Shown here in pieces: positions 1 to 18,444 of a DNA stretch of 64,000 bases; positions within the stretch are counted from its first letter, which is position 1, and every line of letters starts with the position of its first letter. The translations under genes and the position numbers were made by a program. The DNA is taken from positions 1-64,000 of the forward strand of contig JAMJFZ010001649.1 of NCBI GenBank assembly GCA_026225945.1. Direction: 5' to 3'. The notes beneath the pieces were generated by a model. That model was not told the DNA's origin. It ran no database searches and was given only the letters and a program-made list of their open reading frames with translations. The DNA is from Cricetomys ansorgei. Its lineage: Eukaryota; Chordata; Mammalia; Rodentia; Nesomyidae.

Positions 1-109
1 TAACTGACAGGTGTGCAGTGAGTGGGTAAAAGCTTAGCTTCTGAAGCTTTGGCTGAATCCAAAGATGTTCTCAGAGTAGCAGTATGTGTGGTCCAGCTTT
101 TTCTATTGA

Positions 110-4205
<4,096 letters not shown>

Positions 4206-4337
4206 TAACCAGCTGGTCTGGATGTAGTTGTTAGAGGAAGGATACAGGGAAAGGGGTTCTCTGCCTCACGAGGCTCTGCTCAGTTTTGTTCTTTGGGAGA
4301 AAATTATCAAGAAGGGCTACATGATGTTTGCCCAAAA

Positions 4338-4343
4338 TTTATT
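4338..4343 (-). terminator. Probable LRRC41 polyadenylation signal
   Basis: TTTATT on the + strand reads AATAAA on the LRRC41 strand, 489 bp after its stop. If used, the LRRC41 mRNA ends near 4320, inside the RAD54L 3' UTR. Confidence 0.55.
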
Positions 4344-4390
4344 TTATAAGAAAAACTTTTTGGTTAAAAAAAAAAAAAAAGAAAGAAAGG

Positions 4391-4396
4391 AATAAA
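4391..4396 (+). terminator. Probable RAD54L polyadenylation signal
   Basis: AATAAA lies 186 bp after the RAD54L stop, just beyond a run of 15 A. It is the only canonical hexamer close downstream on this strand before 4722. Confidence 0.6.
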
Positions 4397-4831
4397 GACA
4401 TGAAAGGGACTGAGGCCTGGGAACAGATTGGTAAGCCCAAGAGGGAAGAGGCCTGGTGGTGGGCATTCCTTTGTGTCTAAAGCCTGGGTGCCTGCCTGAG
4501 GAAGGAAACAGGTAACCCCAGGGCAGGGGTGGGGGCTTTTTTCAGTGAGGATAATGACCTATAACCTCCTGGCCTGGGGTTCCCAGGGTACTGAGTAAAT
4601 GGCCCAAAGCCTCTAAACTCAGCTGTGGGAATGCCTTTGCTGGGCCTCATCAAGGACTCCAAGACCTCAGTGCAAGGGAGGAGAAAAAAAAAAAAAAGAA
4701 AAGAAAAGAAAACCCAACAAAATAAAGTGGCAGGAGAAAGACAGATCAGTGGTTGGGGATTCTGGGCAGCCCATGCCTCAGCCCCTGCAAGCTGATGGTA
4801 CTGAGGATGGGCCTGTGAGGTATGGGCCCCA

Positions 4832-5051
4832 TCACATGGTGCTGACATAATCTGCAAAGGCCTGGGATGAGTCCCACGAGTCGCTAACCACATGGCAGGT
4901 TGCCCGGAGCCGGCGGATTGCTTCTCTCGCTGTGACTGCATCCTGGTCTAGCCAGTTCTGGAAGAGGCGAAGGTGACCAAAGGCTCCACGGCCCCAGCGC
5001 TCCAGCCGCTTGGCAAATTCTAGAAGCCCATCTGGCTTGATGCAGTTGGAA
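4832..5051 (-). CDS. LRRC41: LRRC41 exon 10, C-terminus and stop
   Basis: Encodes [20 protein letters not shown] through [11 protein letters not shown] and TGA (TCA at 4832-4834 on the + strand). The 3' UTR continues to about 4320. Confidence 0.96.
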
Positions 5052-8000
5052 CTGGTAGGGATGAGATGGATTAGCTATCTAGGAAGCAACTAGGCTTTTT
5101 TGTCTATATCAGCGGTTCTCAACTTATGGGTTGCAGTTCCTTTGGGGTTGAATGACCCTTTCATAGGGGTCACCTAAGACCATCTGCATAGCAGGTATTT
5201 ACATTATGATTTATAAAGCAAAATTATAGTTATGAAGTAGCAACAAAAATAATTATATGGTTGGGGGGTCACTCCAACATGAGGAACTGTATTAAGGGTC
5301 ATACCATTAGTAAGGTTGAGAACCACTGGTCTCTATCTCTTTCTCCCCATCCCTTGTCTTCCCAACCCATATATATATATATATATAGATAGATATAGAT
5401 ATATACCTGATATCCAGCTGACAGAGAGAAGAGGAAGAATCCTCTGAGAAAACATCTGCCAGGGCCAACAGCCCAGCATTCCCTGGAGAGAAGAGGAGGG
5501 ATACTCATTACCTCTCAAGAACAGGGAAAGAAGGGTCAGCTATCCCAGCTTCAGCTTGAGAGAACCCTAATCCTAGCAGTTCTGAAGACCTAGTACTCAA
5601 ATACCTTCTCAGTGGAGTGGTCAATACTTTTACCCCAGAAGTTTCTAGGTCAAAGGCCTGGTTCCTTCCTCCCTCCCTCCCTCTCCAGGGTGTGGTCCCC
5701 ACCTAGGCGGTTCCCTGGTAGTCGAAGGCCCTTCAGTGTAGAGTTGCCCTTCATAGCAGCAACCATCTCAGGAAGAAATTGGGCAGGGCGCTTCTCAAAC
5801 AGACGGCAGAAAGAGAAGGTAATCTCTGTCAAGAGAAAGTAGAATATTTAGATGACTGCAGTGCTGTCCTAACAAAGTATATGAACATTTTATACAGACC
5901 TGGAAAGAATCTATGTCCCAAGTAATATTGGAACTCAAGTCAAGTGAGATATTAACCTTAAATGTTTGCTAGGAGGAGCACCTCTGCATGGACAATTTTT
6001 CATCCACTTCCTCTCTAGCCATGATCCCTTGGCAGGGATCATGGAGATTAGTTAGAGATGAGTATTTGAAAGGAACGTTTATTTCTTCCCACTACCTTTT
6101 ATTTTTAAAAACTGAACCCACCTAGGGTGCTGTCACCATTTCGGTCAAACAGAACAAAACAACATCCCCTGGGTGAGGTACTAAAAATTGGATAAATGCC
6201 CATGTCTGTAGAGGAGTTGAATTTGGGACATGAGAAGGAAGGTCCTGCAGGTTCTATATATCCTTTTTATAGTCAAGGAAGATACAAGGCTGGGGAAGGA
6301 ACAGTGCTTGCACACAGACAGTGGCAGAGCTACAATGACGACACAGGAAGCTGAGGTTCTAGATGAGGCTTTTACCTTGAAGGGTCAGATTCTGTAGCAA
6401 AAAGAGCACCTCACTCTGACAGTCTGCAAGATTCATATCATGGAAGCTCAGCCTCTTCAGGGACAGGTTGTATTCTGGAGAGGGAGGAGAAGCAATGGGT
6501 GGTGGGGCTTAGTTTTCCCAGGAAACAATTCTAGGTCCCAACCTACCCTCTTCATCATTCCTACCTTTGAGTGTTTGCAATACAAGCCCAAAATCCTGAG
6601 GAGAGGCAAAGGTGGCACTGTCCAGCGACAGCTGCTGTAGAGAACCTGAGGCCTTCAGAACAGAGCAGAGCAGTGGGGCTGGCTGGGCTCCTCGTGGAAA
6701 TCCCATCTCCAACTGCTCTAGACAGTTTTCTGTATATGATAGGAAGGAGAGATTTCAGTTAGCCTCTTCTACTTCACTGAAAAATACACGTGTATTTTAT
6801 GTGTAGATGTGTGTACCACAGTGCTCATGTGGGGTCAGGGAACAATTTCCAGGAGTCAACACTACCATGTGGGTTCTGGGGATCGAACTTAGGCTTCACA
6901 TCTGATGGCAAGTGCCTTTCTATGCTGAGTCATCTCACTAGCCCTTTCTTTTACATATAGTAGACTCACTAGGAAAATGGTTTGTTTTTCTACTTATCTT
7001 CCTGATATATGTCAGGCATTATGTTCAGTTCTAGAAATGGACCATTAAATATAAAATCTTGTCGGTACCTTCAGAGATAAGACACAAAGCAAATAAGAGT
7101 ATGCAGGGGTTTAGGGAAATGGGTCAGGTTCCTGGACCTATATAAATGGCAGGCCTGTGAACACCTAGAACTCCAGCCCTGGAGAGTTGGAGGCAGGTGG
7201 ATTCAGAGTTTCACTGGCCAGCCAGCTAGTCTAGCCAAAATGGTGAGCTCCATGTTTAGCAAGAGACCCTGTTTCAAAAATAAGATGGAGGGTTGGGAAT
7301 ATAACTCAGTGGTAGGGTGTTTGCCTAGCATATGTGAAGCCCTAAGTTCAATTCCCAGCACTACCAATAAACAAAAACCCCTTGGGTCTGTGTGATAACT
7401 CAAGATAAAGGTGCTTGCTGTACAAATCTAGGTTTAATCTCTGCATCCCACACTGGAGGACAGCACCAGAAGCTGTTCCCTGATTTCCACAGTGATAAAT
7501 GCAGGCATACACAATTGCATGAGCACATACACAATAAAATTAAGAGGTGGAGAAGAGATAGAGGAAGATACCCAGTGTCAACCTGTGGCCTCCACATGTA
7601 TGCACGTGTGCACAGAGATAAATGCACAGAGCTGTAAGAGGAGACATATAATAGGAACTAGAAACGTAAAACAGGGCCACTGAATATAGTTTTAAAATGA
7701 CCAGTTTAGATTCCCTTTCTGGAGACAGCTGTCTGGTCATGTTCACAGAAGTCTAGGGAGCCATCTAACTTGAGGTTATTTTAAAAAACAGCTTGTAAAG
7801 GGCAAATGGCAAATATGACATGACCTCAGGGGTAAGTGGAACTAGATCTACAGTTTAAGTTCCCTTCCCCACCCAAACACAGCTGCATATATAACTGCAG
7901 ATATGTATTTGTGCCTACACATTGGCATACCTGGTATTTCCTCATCCCCAATTATGTGAATAGGGGGCCCAGAATTCTCTGGTCCAGCAGGGTTGTCCCT

Positions 8001-8446
8001 CTGGCTTGGATGGTCAACACGAATAGACAGGACCCGCAGCAAGGGCAGGGCTCGCACAATGGCACGGGTCAACTCCAGGATGGGCAGTGGTGAGAATAGG
8101 TCACTGAGATGTAGGGCACGGAGGCGGCATCCAGCCTGGCCTGACAGGGCCCGCAGGCTGTCCAACAGGCGGAAGATATTAGAGCCCAGGCCTATGGCAA
8201 GAGAAAAATCAAGTTATGGATGTGGGAATTTAAGCAGAAGTAATATTCAGTGAAAACTATATAAATATTTCTATTGATTATTACCAAGTCTTGAGCTTTA
8301 GATCAGATACCAGATTTTTAGTTTTGAGACAGGGGTTCAGACTTTAATTCTTCCTGCCTCTGTTTCTCCAGGGCTGGGGGCCATAGGTGTATAGGTGTAT
8401 ACCACCATCCCTGGCTGTGGAGTGTGTGTGTGTGTGTATGTGTGTG

Positions 8447-8512
<66 letters not shown>

Positions 8513-11500
8513 TTTTTGTTTTTAAACAATTCTCTCTTTGTTATTTGTCGATTTTTGCCTTTTCCTTGAGTAATTAGCAAACTGCTATCTGCTGTACTGG
8601 GCTATGTACTGGAGTCATGAGGGAATCTTAAAATAAAATAGGATGTGGTTGTGCTAGTAGTTATACTGTAGACCCAGATAGCTGCACAGGCATCTAGATA
8701 AAGATTTTAAATAGTTTTCTAAAGAAGCATACCCCGAAGGAAGGTATTTTGGATAATCAGGGGTTCTATCTAGGAGACAGTGAGTCATGAGTGGGAAGGT
8801 AGATGGGGTCCCAGGACACAGCTCTACAGAGTCAGGTGTTAAAGACAACATTGTAAAAGTCCTGAAAACAAAGCTGTAGAGAGCATGATCTCATATATCA
8901 TGGACTGTACTGGTAAACTGAGAAGTAATGATGGTCCAGCTCAGTAAACTATAGGTGGGAATGGCAGGAAAAATTGTAGAATGGATGCACATTAGTTCAG
9001 TGGTAGAGCATGTACCTAATGTGCATGAATCCTTGAGTTTGATACAACAAAAGAAAGAAAAAACACTTCCCACAGAACGAATATAAAGAATGTAAGGTAC
9101 GGCAGTTTTCTTAATGATCTTAAGTAACTCCTCGGGATCCAGTTCTTCCTTGGATTGTACAAAGTTGTTGATGTATTCATCCAACTAGATTTTAACTGGC
9201 AGCGATCCCCCGACTACCTCCTTCCCCCCCAATAAGGAGCACATAGCATTGTCCATATAACCTCATAAAAATATCAGAAGCAATGGTACAATGGAAGTGT
9301 AAGTATAGAGACTGAACAATCTGGCTTTTATCAGTAAGGGTTCTCAATTCAGTCTTAAAGAATATAAAGGAGATAAACTACAAGGGAGAAGAAAAGGCCT
9401 TGATGTTCAGAGCCCTGAAGACTGAGCTCTAAACTGGAAAGCATGAATGGGCAAGCAGAAGTGAAAGTGAACAAAGCAATCCTGTAAAATTAGGAGATGG
9501 TGGTACGTGCCTGTATTTCCACGTGGGAAGTGGAAGTAGGAGGATTGCGAGTTTGAAGGCAGCCTAGGTTACGGAGGAAGAAGACCGTGTACGTGTGTGC
9601 CTCATGTTTTTGCAAACTAAATATGTCTTCAATGCTGGCCTTCAAATGGATAAGAGGGTCAAACTACGTTCTTAAACGAATACTTGCATAGTGTAAACAA
9701 TGGATTGTATGCAGGAAGGACTGCTGAAATTAAGTCAACAAGGAGTAATGAGAACCTGAATTAAGGATATAGATATAAATAAGTGGATTTACAAGATGTA
9801 AAGGCAGGGCTAATGACTAAGTATATTGGAAGAGACAGAATCTTGGTTTCTTTAGGCAATTGAGTCAATGATAATGTCCTTGAGAGCAGGAGGAGCAGTA
9901 CAGTGACAGTGTATCCAGATTGGTAATGAATTGGAAGAGTAACACCTAGTAGACAGAATAAACACATCTGGAAGTTCAGAAAAAAGGTAGGGCTAATGTC
10001 TTAGGCCTAGGGAAGGGGGCTATTAGCATCAGTGGCCATAGAAGCTACTGGAATGAATGTAATTGTCTAGAAAAGGTAATAAAGTGGGAGACTTCTGAGA
10101 AACTAGGAATTAGGAGGAGAAACATTTTTGAGGTAATGGATGTATTTCAGTCAAATTTTTTTTTTTTGGTCACTGTAGATCAAGCTGCCTTTAATTCATA
10201 GAAATCTGTCTACTTCAGCCTCCTAAGTGTTGGTATTAAATGTTTATACCACCATGCCCAGCTCAAGAAGAAACAGTAAATATGAGTAAAAAATTTGCAT
10301 GTCAAATCTAGTAACAAAGAGGACCTTAATGACCTACACCCTTCTCTGTGCACTGGTCAAGGTATAGTGAGGGTTGAGTGGAGATAATAAAGATGACTAT
10401 CTTTTTTCTTTTTCTTTTCCTGAGACAGGGTTTCTCTGTTGTTACTCTGTCTTCAATCTGGAACTCACTCTGTAGACCAGGTGGCCTCAAACAGAGATCC
10501 ATCTGCCTCTGCGTTCCAAGTGCTGGGACTCAAGGTGTAACCACCACCATCCAAGATGACTATATCTTAAGAGGGGAGAAGAGAGGTAAATGGAATGTTG
10601 GTGAAGATTGATTTAATGTTTGTGTGGTGGGAGAAGCAGTATGAAGAAGGGAAGTAGTATAGGGAAATGGGTTTAAAAGAATGGGTTTTGAAGTCAAGAT
10701 ATCTGGGCTTGAATACTGGCTCTGTAGTTTGCTAAGCAGAGTTATCCTGGAGAAGTCATTTGTTATAAGGTTGTGGTTGAAAATTAATTAGTATTTTGAG
10801 AATACTGTCAGATATAGCCCAAGTATATGAAAATTACTAAATGATTTGAGAAGCAATTCTCCCTAAAAAAGGACGTATAGATCCAGAGTACAGGTTATTA
10901 ATTAGCTTCAAATGAGGTTTGTGTCTTTCATTGTGGTGAAGAAAAAAAGGATGAACACAGAAGTAGGCTAGTTGAAGAGCTTCATGTATGACTTTGTTTT
11001 GTAGAGTTTAGAACTGGCAGATTGGAATGGGAGTTGATGTTGCAGATACAATGAAGGGTATTGGATTGACAACCATAACTGGCCCACCTGTGTGGTTTTC
11101 TGTAGTGGTGCTTAGCAATTTAGGTAGTTTCAGCCAGATTAAAAGTTTTGCTGACAGCATATGATCAAGCGGATAAGGACTTGTAGGTCACTCTTTTTTT
11201 CTTAAAAGCAGTTGCTTTGATGTGACTGGTGTGATGCAAATTCACAGCCCTGGCTGGGTCTGGACTGCCCCTCGTATCTACCTGACTTCTCAGGCCCTCT
11301 AGGACCCTTTCTTTCAATAGTAAATCCACAGTACAGACCTCATTTCCCTCTCCTAACATTAACTGTGCAATGTTTTTTTGTGTTTACTTTTTGCCTCCAC
11401 GAGATGCAAAGGTTCATACTCCCTCTCTGGATTAGGCACAGTACTGCTGAGAGACGAAGCCCAGCCCTGTCCCTTCAGGTGCTCACCATTGTGAACACCA

Positions 11501-14500
11501 TTGTAGGAAAGTGTAAGGCTCTCCAGTGATACCCAGGAGCTCAGCAGGTGGCACAGTGTCAGAGCTGCCTCTGTGGAGAGAGGAACTGTGAACAACTCCA
11601 AGGTGGAAATGCTGCGGAATCGCTGGGATGCCTCCAGTGCTGGGAGCCCCAGACAGCTGGGGTCTGATCCATCCAGAGCTCCACAAGCTACTTCCCCAAT
11701 CTCCATCTCTTCACCATCCTCTTTTTCTCCAGCCACAATAAAAACAAAGTCATACAGGTCTTCAGACTCTGCACCAGACCCCTGACGGGTGCGGGCACCC
11801 TTCTTCCTGCAGCTCGCTTGAAACGCTTTAAGGGCTTAGGCTGTGAGGCTGAGCTAGCTGGAGCCCGCTTGGATGATGTGGAAGAGGAGGCAGAGGAGGT
11901 GGTAGCTGGAGCAGAGGCTGGCTGCTTGGTGCCAGAAGCCTCATAAGAGGTGGCTGGAAGGTACAGCTCCCTCTTAAAGTCTGTAGTGCCTATTGCCAGG
12001 CTCTCCTGTGTGCTGCGGCGTGTTACACGAGTGGTAGGTACAGCTCTGGGCATCTGCTTGACTTCACTCTTCCTCCGGGTGGCCATAAGCGCTGCAGCAC
12101 ATCGCTCTGCTGCATCCCGCCGAGGTCGCCTTGAGCCTAGCAATAAGGACCCTTCATCTCGGGATGGGGCCCGGCCTCGGGAGGCTTCACCACAGAGGCG
12201 GCAAGGCAAGCTACCAGGGCCTGGCTGCCAAAAGCCAGCACTCATGGTAAGGATAAGGATGAAAAGGGCTGACTCAGGCACTGGCCAGGAGTACAGCGAC
12301 ACTTGGCTAACAGCCCCATGATGAATGAGCTGATGCAAGAGCTGTCGAAGAGACTGCTGAGCAGCTACATCAGAGAACAGCAGGTGGCGGAACTTGAGGG
12401 TGTGCAGAGAACTGGCTAGGGTCTCTAGAACCCTGCGGTTGGGCTCAGCCACTAGCTCAGTTGCTCCCTGTAGCATGTTGCAGATGGTGAGTTGTCGGAC
12501 ATGACGGGAGCTGTGCAGGAGAGGTGAGAAGCGTTGATCACAAAGACGCTTATCAGAAGACACATCAATGGTTCCACGTAAAACATGGGAAAAAAAGGCC
12601 TCCATAAACTTGGCTCGCCAACAGGTCACACTCTAAAAGCAAAGAAAAGGCCAGACATTTGTCAAGTGCCCTCAGTTTCCATCTAGTAACATTTCTGAGT
12701 ATTCACTGTGTTAGGCGCATCACTCTAAGTAAATCGCACAAACTCACTTAGTGTTCACACCTCTGAACACCTCATTGCTGGTAGCCCATTTTACAACTAA
12801 GAAAAGGGACTAAAACAGATGAGACATTATTTCTATAGAACAAACAGAAAGTGCTTCTTTGACAAATGACAGTTTTCATGTGTGCCTGTATATATGGGCA
12901 GAGGCCGGAGGTTACCCTCTGGCATTGTTCTCAGGTCCTATTCACCTGAGGTATTTTTGGTTAGATGATCTCACTGGGTTGAGGCTTGCCAAGTAGGTTA
13001 GGCTGCCTGGACAACAAGCTCAAGAGATCTGTTTCCTCCCCAGCACAGGGGTTAAAAATGCACACCAATGGTGCTAGTACTTGGGAGGCAGACATGCTCT
13101 ACATAGTTGCAGGCCAGCTAGGGCTGTTTGATACATTGCTCAAAAATAAAAGTTTGGGGCTAGAGGGATGGCTCAAAACCATCTGTAACTCCTGTACCAG
13201 GGAATCCAATGCCCTGTGGAAAGAAGGTTCATTGAAAAGGGCACCACTATACCTAGCTTTTGTGTGTTCATGCATGTTGAGGACTTTCATTTGAGGCAGG
13301 CACACTTGGCGTTTATTGTGCATGCGAAGCTAGCTGCCCTGTGAGCTTCTAGCAATTCTCCCGTGTCCCAGTGGCAGTACACTGGGATTACAAATGACTA
13401 TGTTGGTGTCTTGCTTGTATATGGGTTCCAAACTCGTATCATCAGGCTTGCCCAGTGAGCACATTACTCGCTTATCCAGCACCATCTTTTAAGGGGGTTC
13501 TGGAGATCAGACTTATGTTTGCAGAGCACTTTTTCTGATTGAGCAACCTTCCAAACCCAACAGTTTTTTTTCCCCTTAGTTGTATGCATATTAAGTGAAA
13601 CTTAATTTCTGAAACATGCATTAGGACCCCTGGACTTAAGAGCTGCAGGTAGCTGTGAGCCTTTTTGTAATGCTGCACCCAAATTAAATGAAAGTCTGAG
13701 TGCTGGGGATCAAATCTAGGGACCTGCATATGTCAATCACTGTATTATCAACCTTCCACAGCTGAAATAACCTAAATCTGGAGAGCATAGTACCACTGGA
13801 GAAGTTATCACTGGTTACTACACAGGTGAGTGGTCATCGAGACTTGGACCTAAGAAATCTGGTTCCAAGGAGCAATTAGTGTGTGCATTCACATGTATAC
13901 ATGTGTTTCTGTGGCTGCCAAAAATCAATAGTGGATGTCTTTGACACCTTCCTTCACTTTAAAGTAGGGTCTCACTTTGGACTAGTTTAGCCAACTTAAT
14001 CTGGCAAGCCTGTTTCTGGGTTGAGATCACTGGGAGGTTCCAAGCCTATCCAGCATTTCCATGGGTGCTGGCGGATCCAGCTCCATTCCTGAACACCCGC
14101 TAAGCTATCTTCTTTTTCTATATAGTGTCTTCACAACTAAGTCACACTCCTTTAAATTTGATTCTAGAGCCTCATCTCAACTTACTTTTTTTAGCACCAC
14201 TAGCTTTGTTCAGCCCTATTACCTTATGCCTGACCACTAACTTTTTGATGGTTCTTTTTCCAAATTACTTTGTAGGACAATATTTTCCTAATATCTGGAA
14301 TTTGAACTTCTCCAGCCTGACAGCAAAGCTCTTCTATAAGAACTCTGCTAACTTGAATAAGCTTTACTTTCCATATCTTGCTTCATAGGAGTATTTTGGT
14401 TTGGCTAAATCCATCTCCCTCCTTCGCCTAACCCTTTTTCTTTTTCTCAAGACAGGGTTTCTCTATTATAACTCTGGCTGTCCTGGAACTCATTCTATAG

Positions 14501-17500
14501 ACCAGGCTGGCCTTGATCTCAGAGATCTTGCCTGCCTCTGCCTCCTGAGTGCTGGGACTAAAGGCATGTGCCACTACTGCCAGGCAACCCATAGCCATTC
14601 TTACATGTCCTTTGAAACATCTGTCAGAAACATTCTCCACTGGTAGACTCAATTTCCCTAACATTCTCCAACACTGCTTCTTGTTAGAAATCCATGGACA
14701 CTACTCAAGCCTTAAGATGAAGGTACATCCTATGGTGTTTGGTTTTTGCCTGTGTACTTGCCAATAAGATCAGAAATTTCTGGGTTATAGAAATCACTTC
14801 TCAAGTTTGTTCTCTCCAAGGCAGGTTATTTGACTGGAGTGGTACTTGACTAGACTATGATGATATTTTAAATACTCTGACGGGAACAGATTTTCAGTAT
14901 TTGGCACACAACAGAATTTTCTGTAGAGTGGTATAAATTATACCGGGAAGAGCCACCAAATGGGTGTTAGGAATTGAACTTGGGTCCTCTGAAAGAACAA
15001 GTGCCAGACAACACATTTCAACGCTGAGCACCCCTCTACCACCGGCTCAGTTTTGAGTGGCAGCTAAAGGATGTTCTGGAGTTCTTCAGGGTCTCACTTG
15101 TACTTCCCTATATATTTGTTGGCCCACATACAGGTTTTTGTTTTTTAGGACAAGATCTTGCTATGTAGCTCAAGTTTGCTTCAATTCTGCCTCAGCATTC
15201 TGGAATTATAAGCATGTACCACTATAGCTTAACATATATGTCCTGAAAATTGTTTGCAAGTCTGGGTGTGGAAGCATGTGGCTTTAATTTCAGCACTGTG
15301 GAGGCAGAGACAGGCTAGCCAGAGTCACATAGTGAGACCTTGTCTCAAAAGAATAATTTGCAAATAGCTTCATTCAATAACCCTTCAATTTTAAGGTAAG
15401 TTATATGGCTATGAAAAATCTGGACAAGGTTGTAACTCAAGCTATTGTGGCTGTTTATGCATAAGAGCAATAAGGGAGATGTAGATGAGATAACTAAAGG
15501 CTGGACTTTTCAGACCTGTTGAAGGTGTAACACCTCAAACGTGACAACTCCATGAACAGCATGGATGAATAAAAATAAATAGGAACAAGTATTCAAGAGC
15601 CAAATTGCTTCAAGCTAGGTCTATCGTAACTATAACCTTCGAGAAGACCTTGTTCTATTTCATCACTTATAACAACTATACCAACAGTCATTGTAAGGGT
15701 TAAAGTTATTATCTCAATGGCTTCTCATGAATTCTTACAGTTCTTGTTACCTTTTAGAAGAATATGTGCAAAAAACATCAATGCTAAAAAGTACCTGAGA
15801 AATCTAATCCAAGTACCTCCTTTTGGGGACTATAGCACAACAACACAAACTGGAGTGAATGAGAGTAGTGGAATGGATGCACTGCTAATGAGGTCATACT
15901 TGCCCGCCTTGGCCTATCCTCTATCAGGCAATAGTGGTGGAAATATTTGTACAAACAAGGGAGAGCTTCCTTGTTAGCATCAATAGATATTCAAATATTG
16001 TCTTTTTTTCTAATTTTTTTTTTTTTTTTTGGTCTGTAGTTTTATTGCCAAGGCTGGCCTTACAATTACTAGTTGTGAATCACTTTCCTACCTCCACCTC
16101 TTTTAAGTGTAAGGATTATGGATATGGATATGCTTCCACAGCCACTGCCCCAACACACCTAAAAAAGTTCCACTTGCATTTATGTCTCCTGGTGCATTGC
16201 CTGAGGAAGCCAGAGGAGGGTACTGGATCCCTGGGACTAGAGTTACAGACAGTTGTGAGACACCATGTACACACTGGGAACTGAACCTGGGTCTTCTGGA
16301 AGAGTGGTCAGTAGTCTCAACCACAGAGGCATCTCTCCAGCTCCTCAAAAGCTCCATTTTAATTTAGTTTTCTGACTCTGCTTGTGCCTTTACTTTCTCA
16401 GTGATTTTTTTTTTCCCTCAATAAGGGAAGCATACCTGATCTTGTGAACATGTTCAGCATACCTGTAACTACCATAGGCCAGTCCTGTTGACATTTTTAT
16501 ATTATTTATTTATTTAAATATTTATTTTATGTGCATCATCATGAGGGTAGTGGATTCCCTGGTACTGGAGTTACACAGTTATGAGCTGACATGTGGGTGC
16601 TAGGGACTTGAACCTGGTTCCTCTGGAAGAGCAGCCAGCCAGTGCTCTTAACTGCTGAGCCATCTCTTTAGCCCTAACATTTTTATTTTGGACAATTTCA
16701 CAAGGGCTTTAGTTCTCTAGGAGACCTAGTTTTGTTAGAAATTGTACAGCAGCAAATGTCAAATGCTGCATCCTGGAAGAGGAGAAAAAGGCAGTTTTCC
16801 TGATGGCAAAAAAATTGATTTGGAACCAAAAATTGATATAGGCCAACTCTGGAATATATGTATGATGTGACTGTATTCATACATACTTGTTTTTATGACA
16901 TTGACACAGTTTTGAGCATTATGCCATGCATTTAAATGTTTTTATTTTATTCTTTCAAGATGTAGTCTTGCATCACTGTACCCAACAACATACTTTTAGA
17001 ATGATTTTATTATTTGAAGATACAGATAAGACAATTCCTCTATTATTGACTATTATTTTCCTGTTTTAGGGATGAAACTGTGGACCTTGCATTTCCTTGC
17101 TCTACTGCTAAGCCAAACCTTTAGTCTTACTGAATATGTATATGCTTTTGACATTAAACTTAAAATCCTGAAATCATGATTATTTCAACTTTTACATGCT
17201 ATAAAATCCAAGTGGCAAACTCACAAAACAACCAAAAACAGCACCAGAGTGAGGACAGACCTAGTAGCTCATGTCTTTAATACACAGGAGATAAAGACCT
17301 GTGGATCTCTATGAGTTTGAGGCCAGTCTGGTCTACATAGTGAGACCATCTCACAGAAAAATGATGCTTCACAATTTTATGTCTACAAAGAATCCATGCT
17401 AATCTCTCCATTATTCAAGTTTTAGTATACTTATTGCTGAAATAAATACAAGAATTAGAATTTCTAGTCAAAGAATTTGAATATTTCAAAGGCTTACGTA

Positions 17501-18396
17501 AATTACATAACTAGATTGCCCATTAAAGCGTTACAACAGGGCCAGGTGTGTTGGTACAAGCCTTTAATCCCAGCACTTGGGAGGCAGAGGCAACGGAATC
17601 TCTGTGAGCTTGGCAGAGCCTTCCTGATCTACATAAGTTCACAGCCATTCAGGGCTATATAGTAAGATACTGTCCCCCAAAATAAATAAATGAATAAATG
17701 GATGAATGAATTGTGGCAGTTTGTTTCAACCAATATATTAGAGCACAGTTTCAGACATCTCTGTTTTGACTCTAAGGACATTTTGTAACCTCCCCCCCAA
17801 ACACAAAAAGGCTTTACTAACATGAGGTAAAATTTTACTTTCCCACATATTGTGACACTGAATGTTTTTTACTTCACTGGAGTTTTTTTAAAAAATATTT
17901 ATTTTATGTACACTAATGTTTTGATAGCATGGATGTCTGCATGAGGGTGTTGGATCTCCTGTAACAGGGGTTAGAGACAGTTGTGAGTTGCCATGTGGGT
18001 GCTGAAAATTAAACCAGGGTCCTCTGGAAGTGCTCTCAACTGTGGAGCCATCTCTCCAGCCCCTTCACTGGAGTTTTTGAAGTCAGGAAGTGAAGGTTGG
18101 ACTTGAAATGTGATATGTAGCTAAGGATAATCTTGAACTTCTGATCTTCTTGCCTCCATATTCCAATGCTAGAATTACAGTTATATGTACCAGTGCATGG
18201 CTTTTTATACAGTGGGTGGAGACTGAACCCAGGACTTTGATTATGCCAGGCAAGCACTCTAGCAACTAAACCATATTCCTTTTCCCTACTGGTACTTTCT
18301 TTATTTCTGTAATGTGTCCAACTCTTTGCTCATTTTATTCTATTGGGATGTTCATGATTTTCTTATTGTCTTTATGTTTTTCATCTTTTTATTTTT

Positions 18397-18444
<48 letters not shown>

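Larger units (their letters stand above)
8192..11486 (-). other. LRRC41 intron 4: repeats, no gene recognised
   Basis: Contains the TG/TA array 8422-8510, an ID-like fragment 8975-9062, a B4-like stretch 9495-9600, an old B1 at 10155-10265, a B1 at 10401-10552 and a MIR at 10676-10790. A short minus frame at 9095-9184 (see findings) is unassigned. The rest is non-repeat sequence without clear features. Confidence 0.7.

Noticed and set aside
4477..4941. 154-codon minus frame overlapping LRRC41 exon 10
   Set aside because: Out of frame with the LRRC41 C-terminus and includes 3' UTR and an A-rich run.
8344..8580. Tyr-Ile repeat proteins across 8.4-8.5 kb
   Set aside because: Pure translation of the TG/TA microsatellite.
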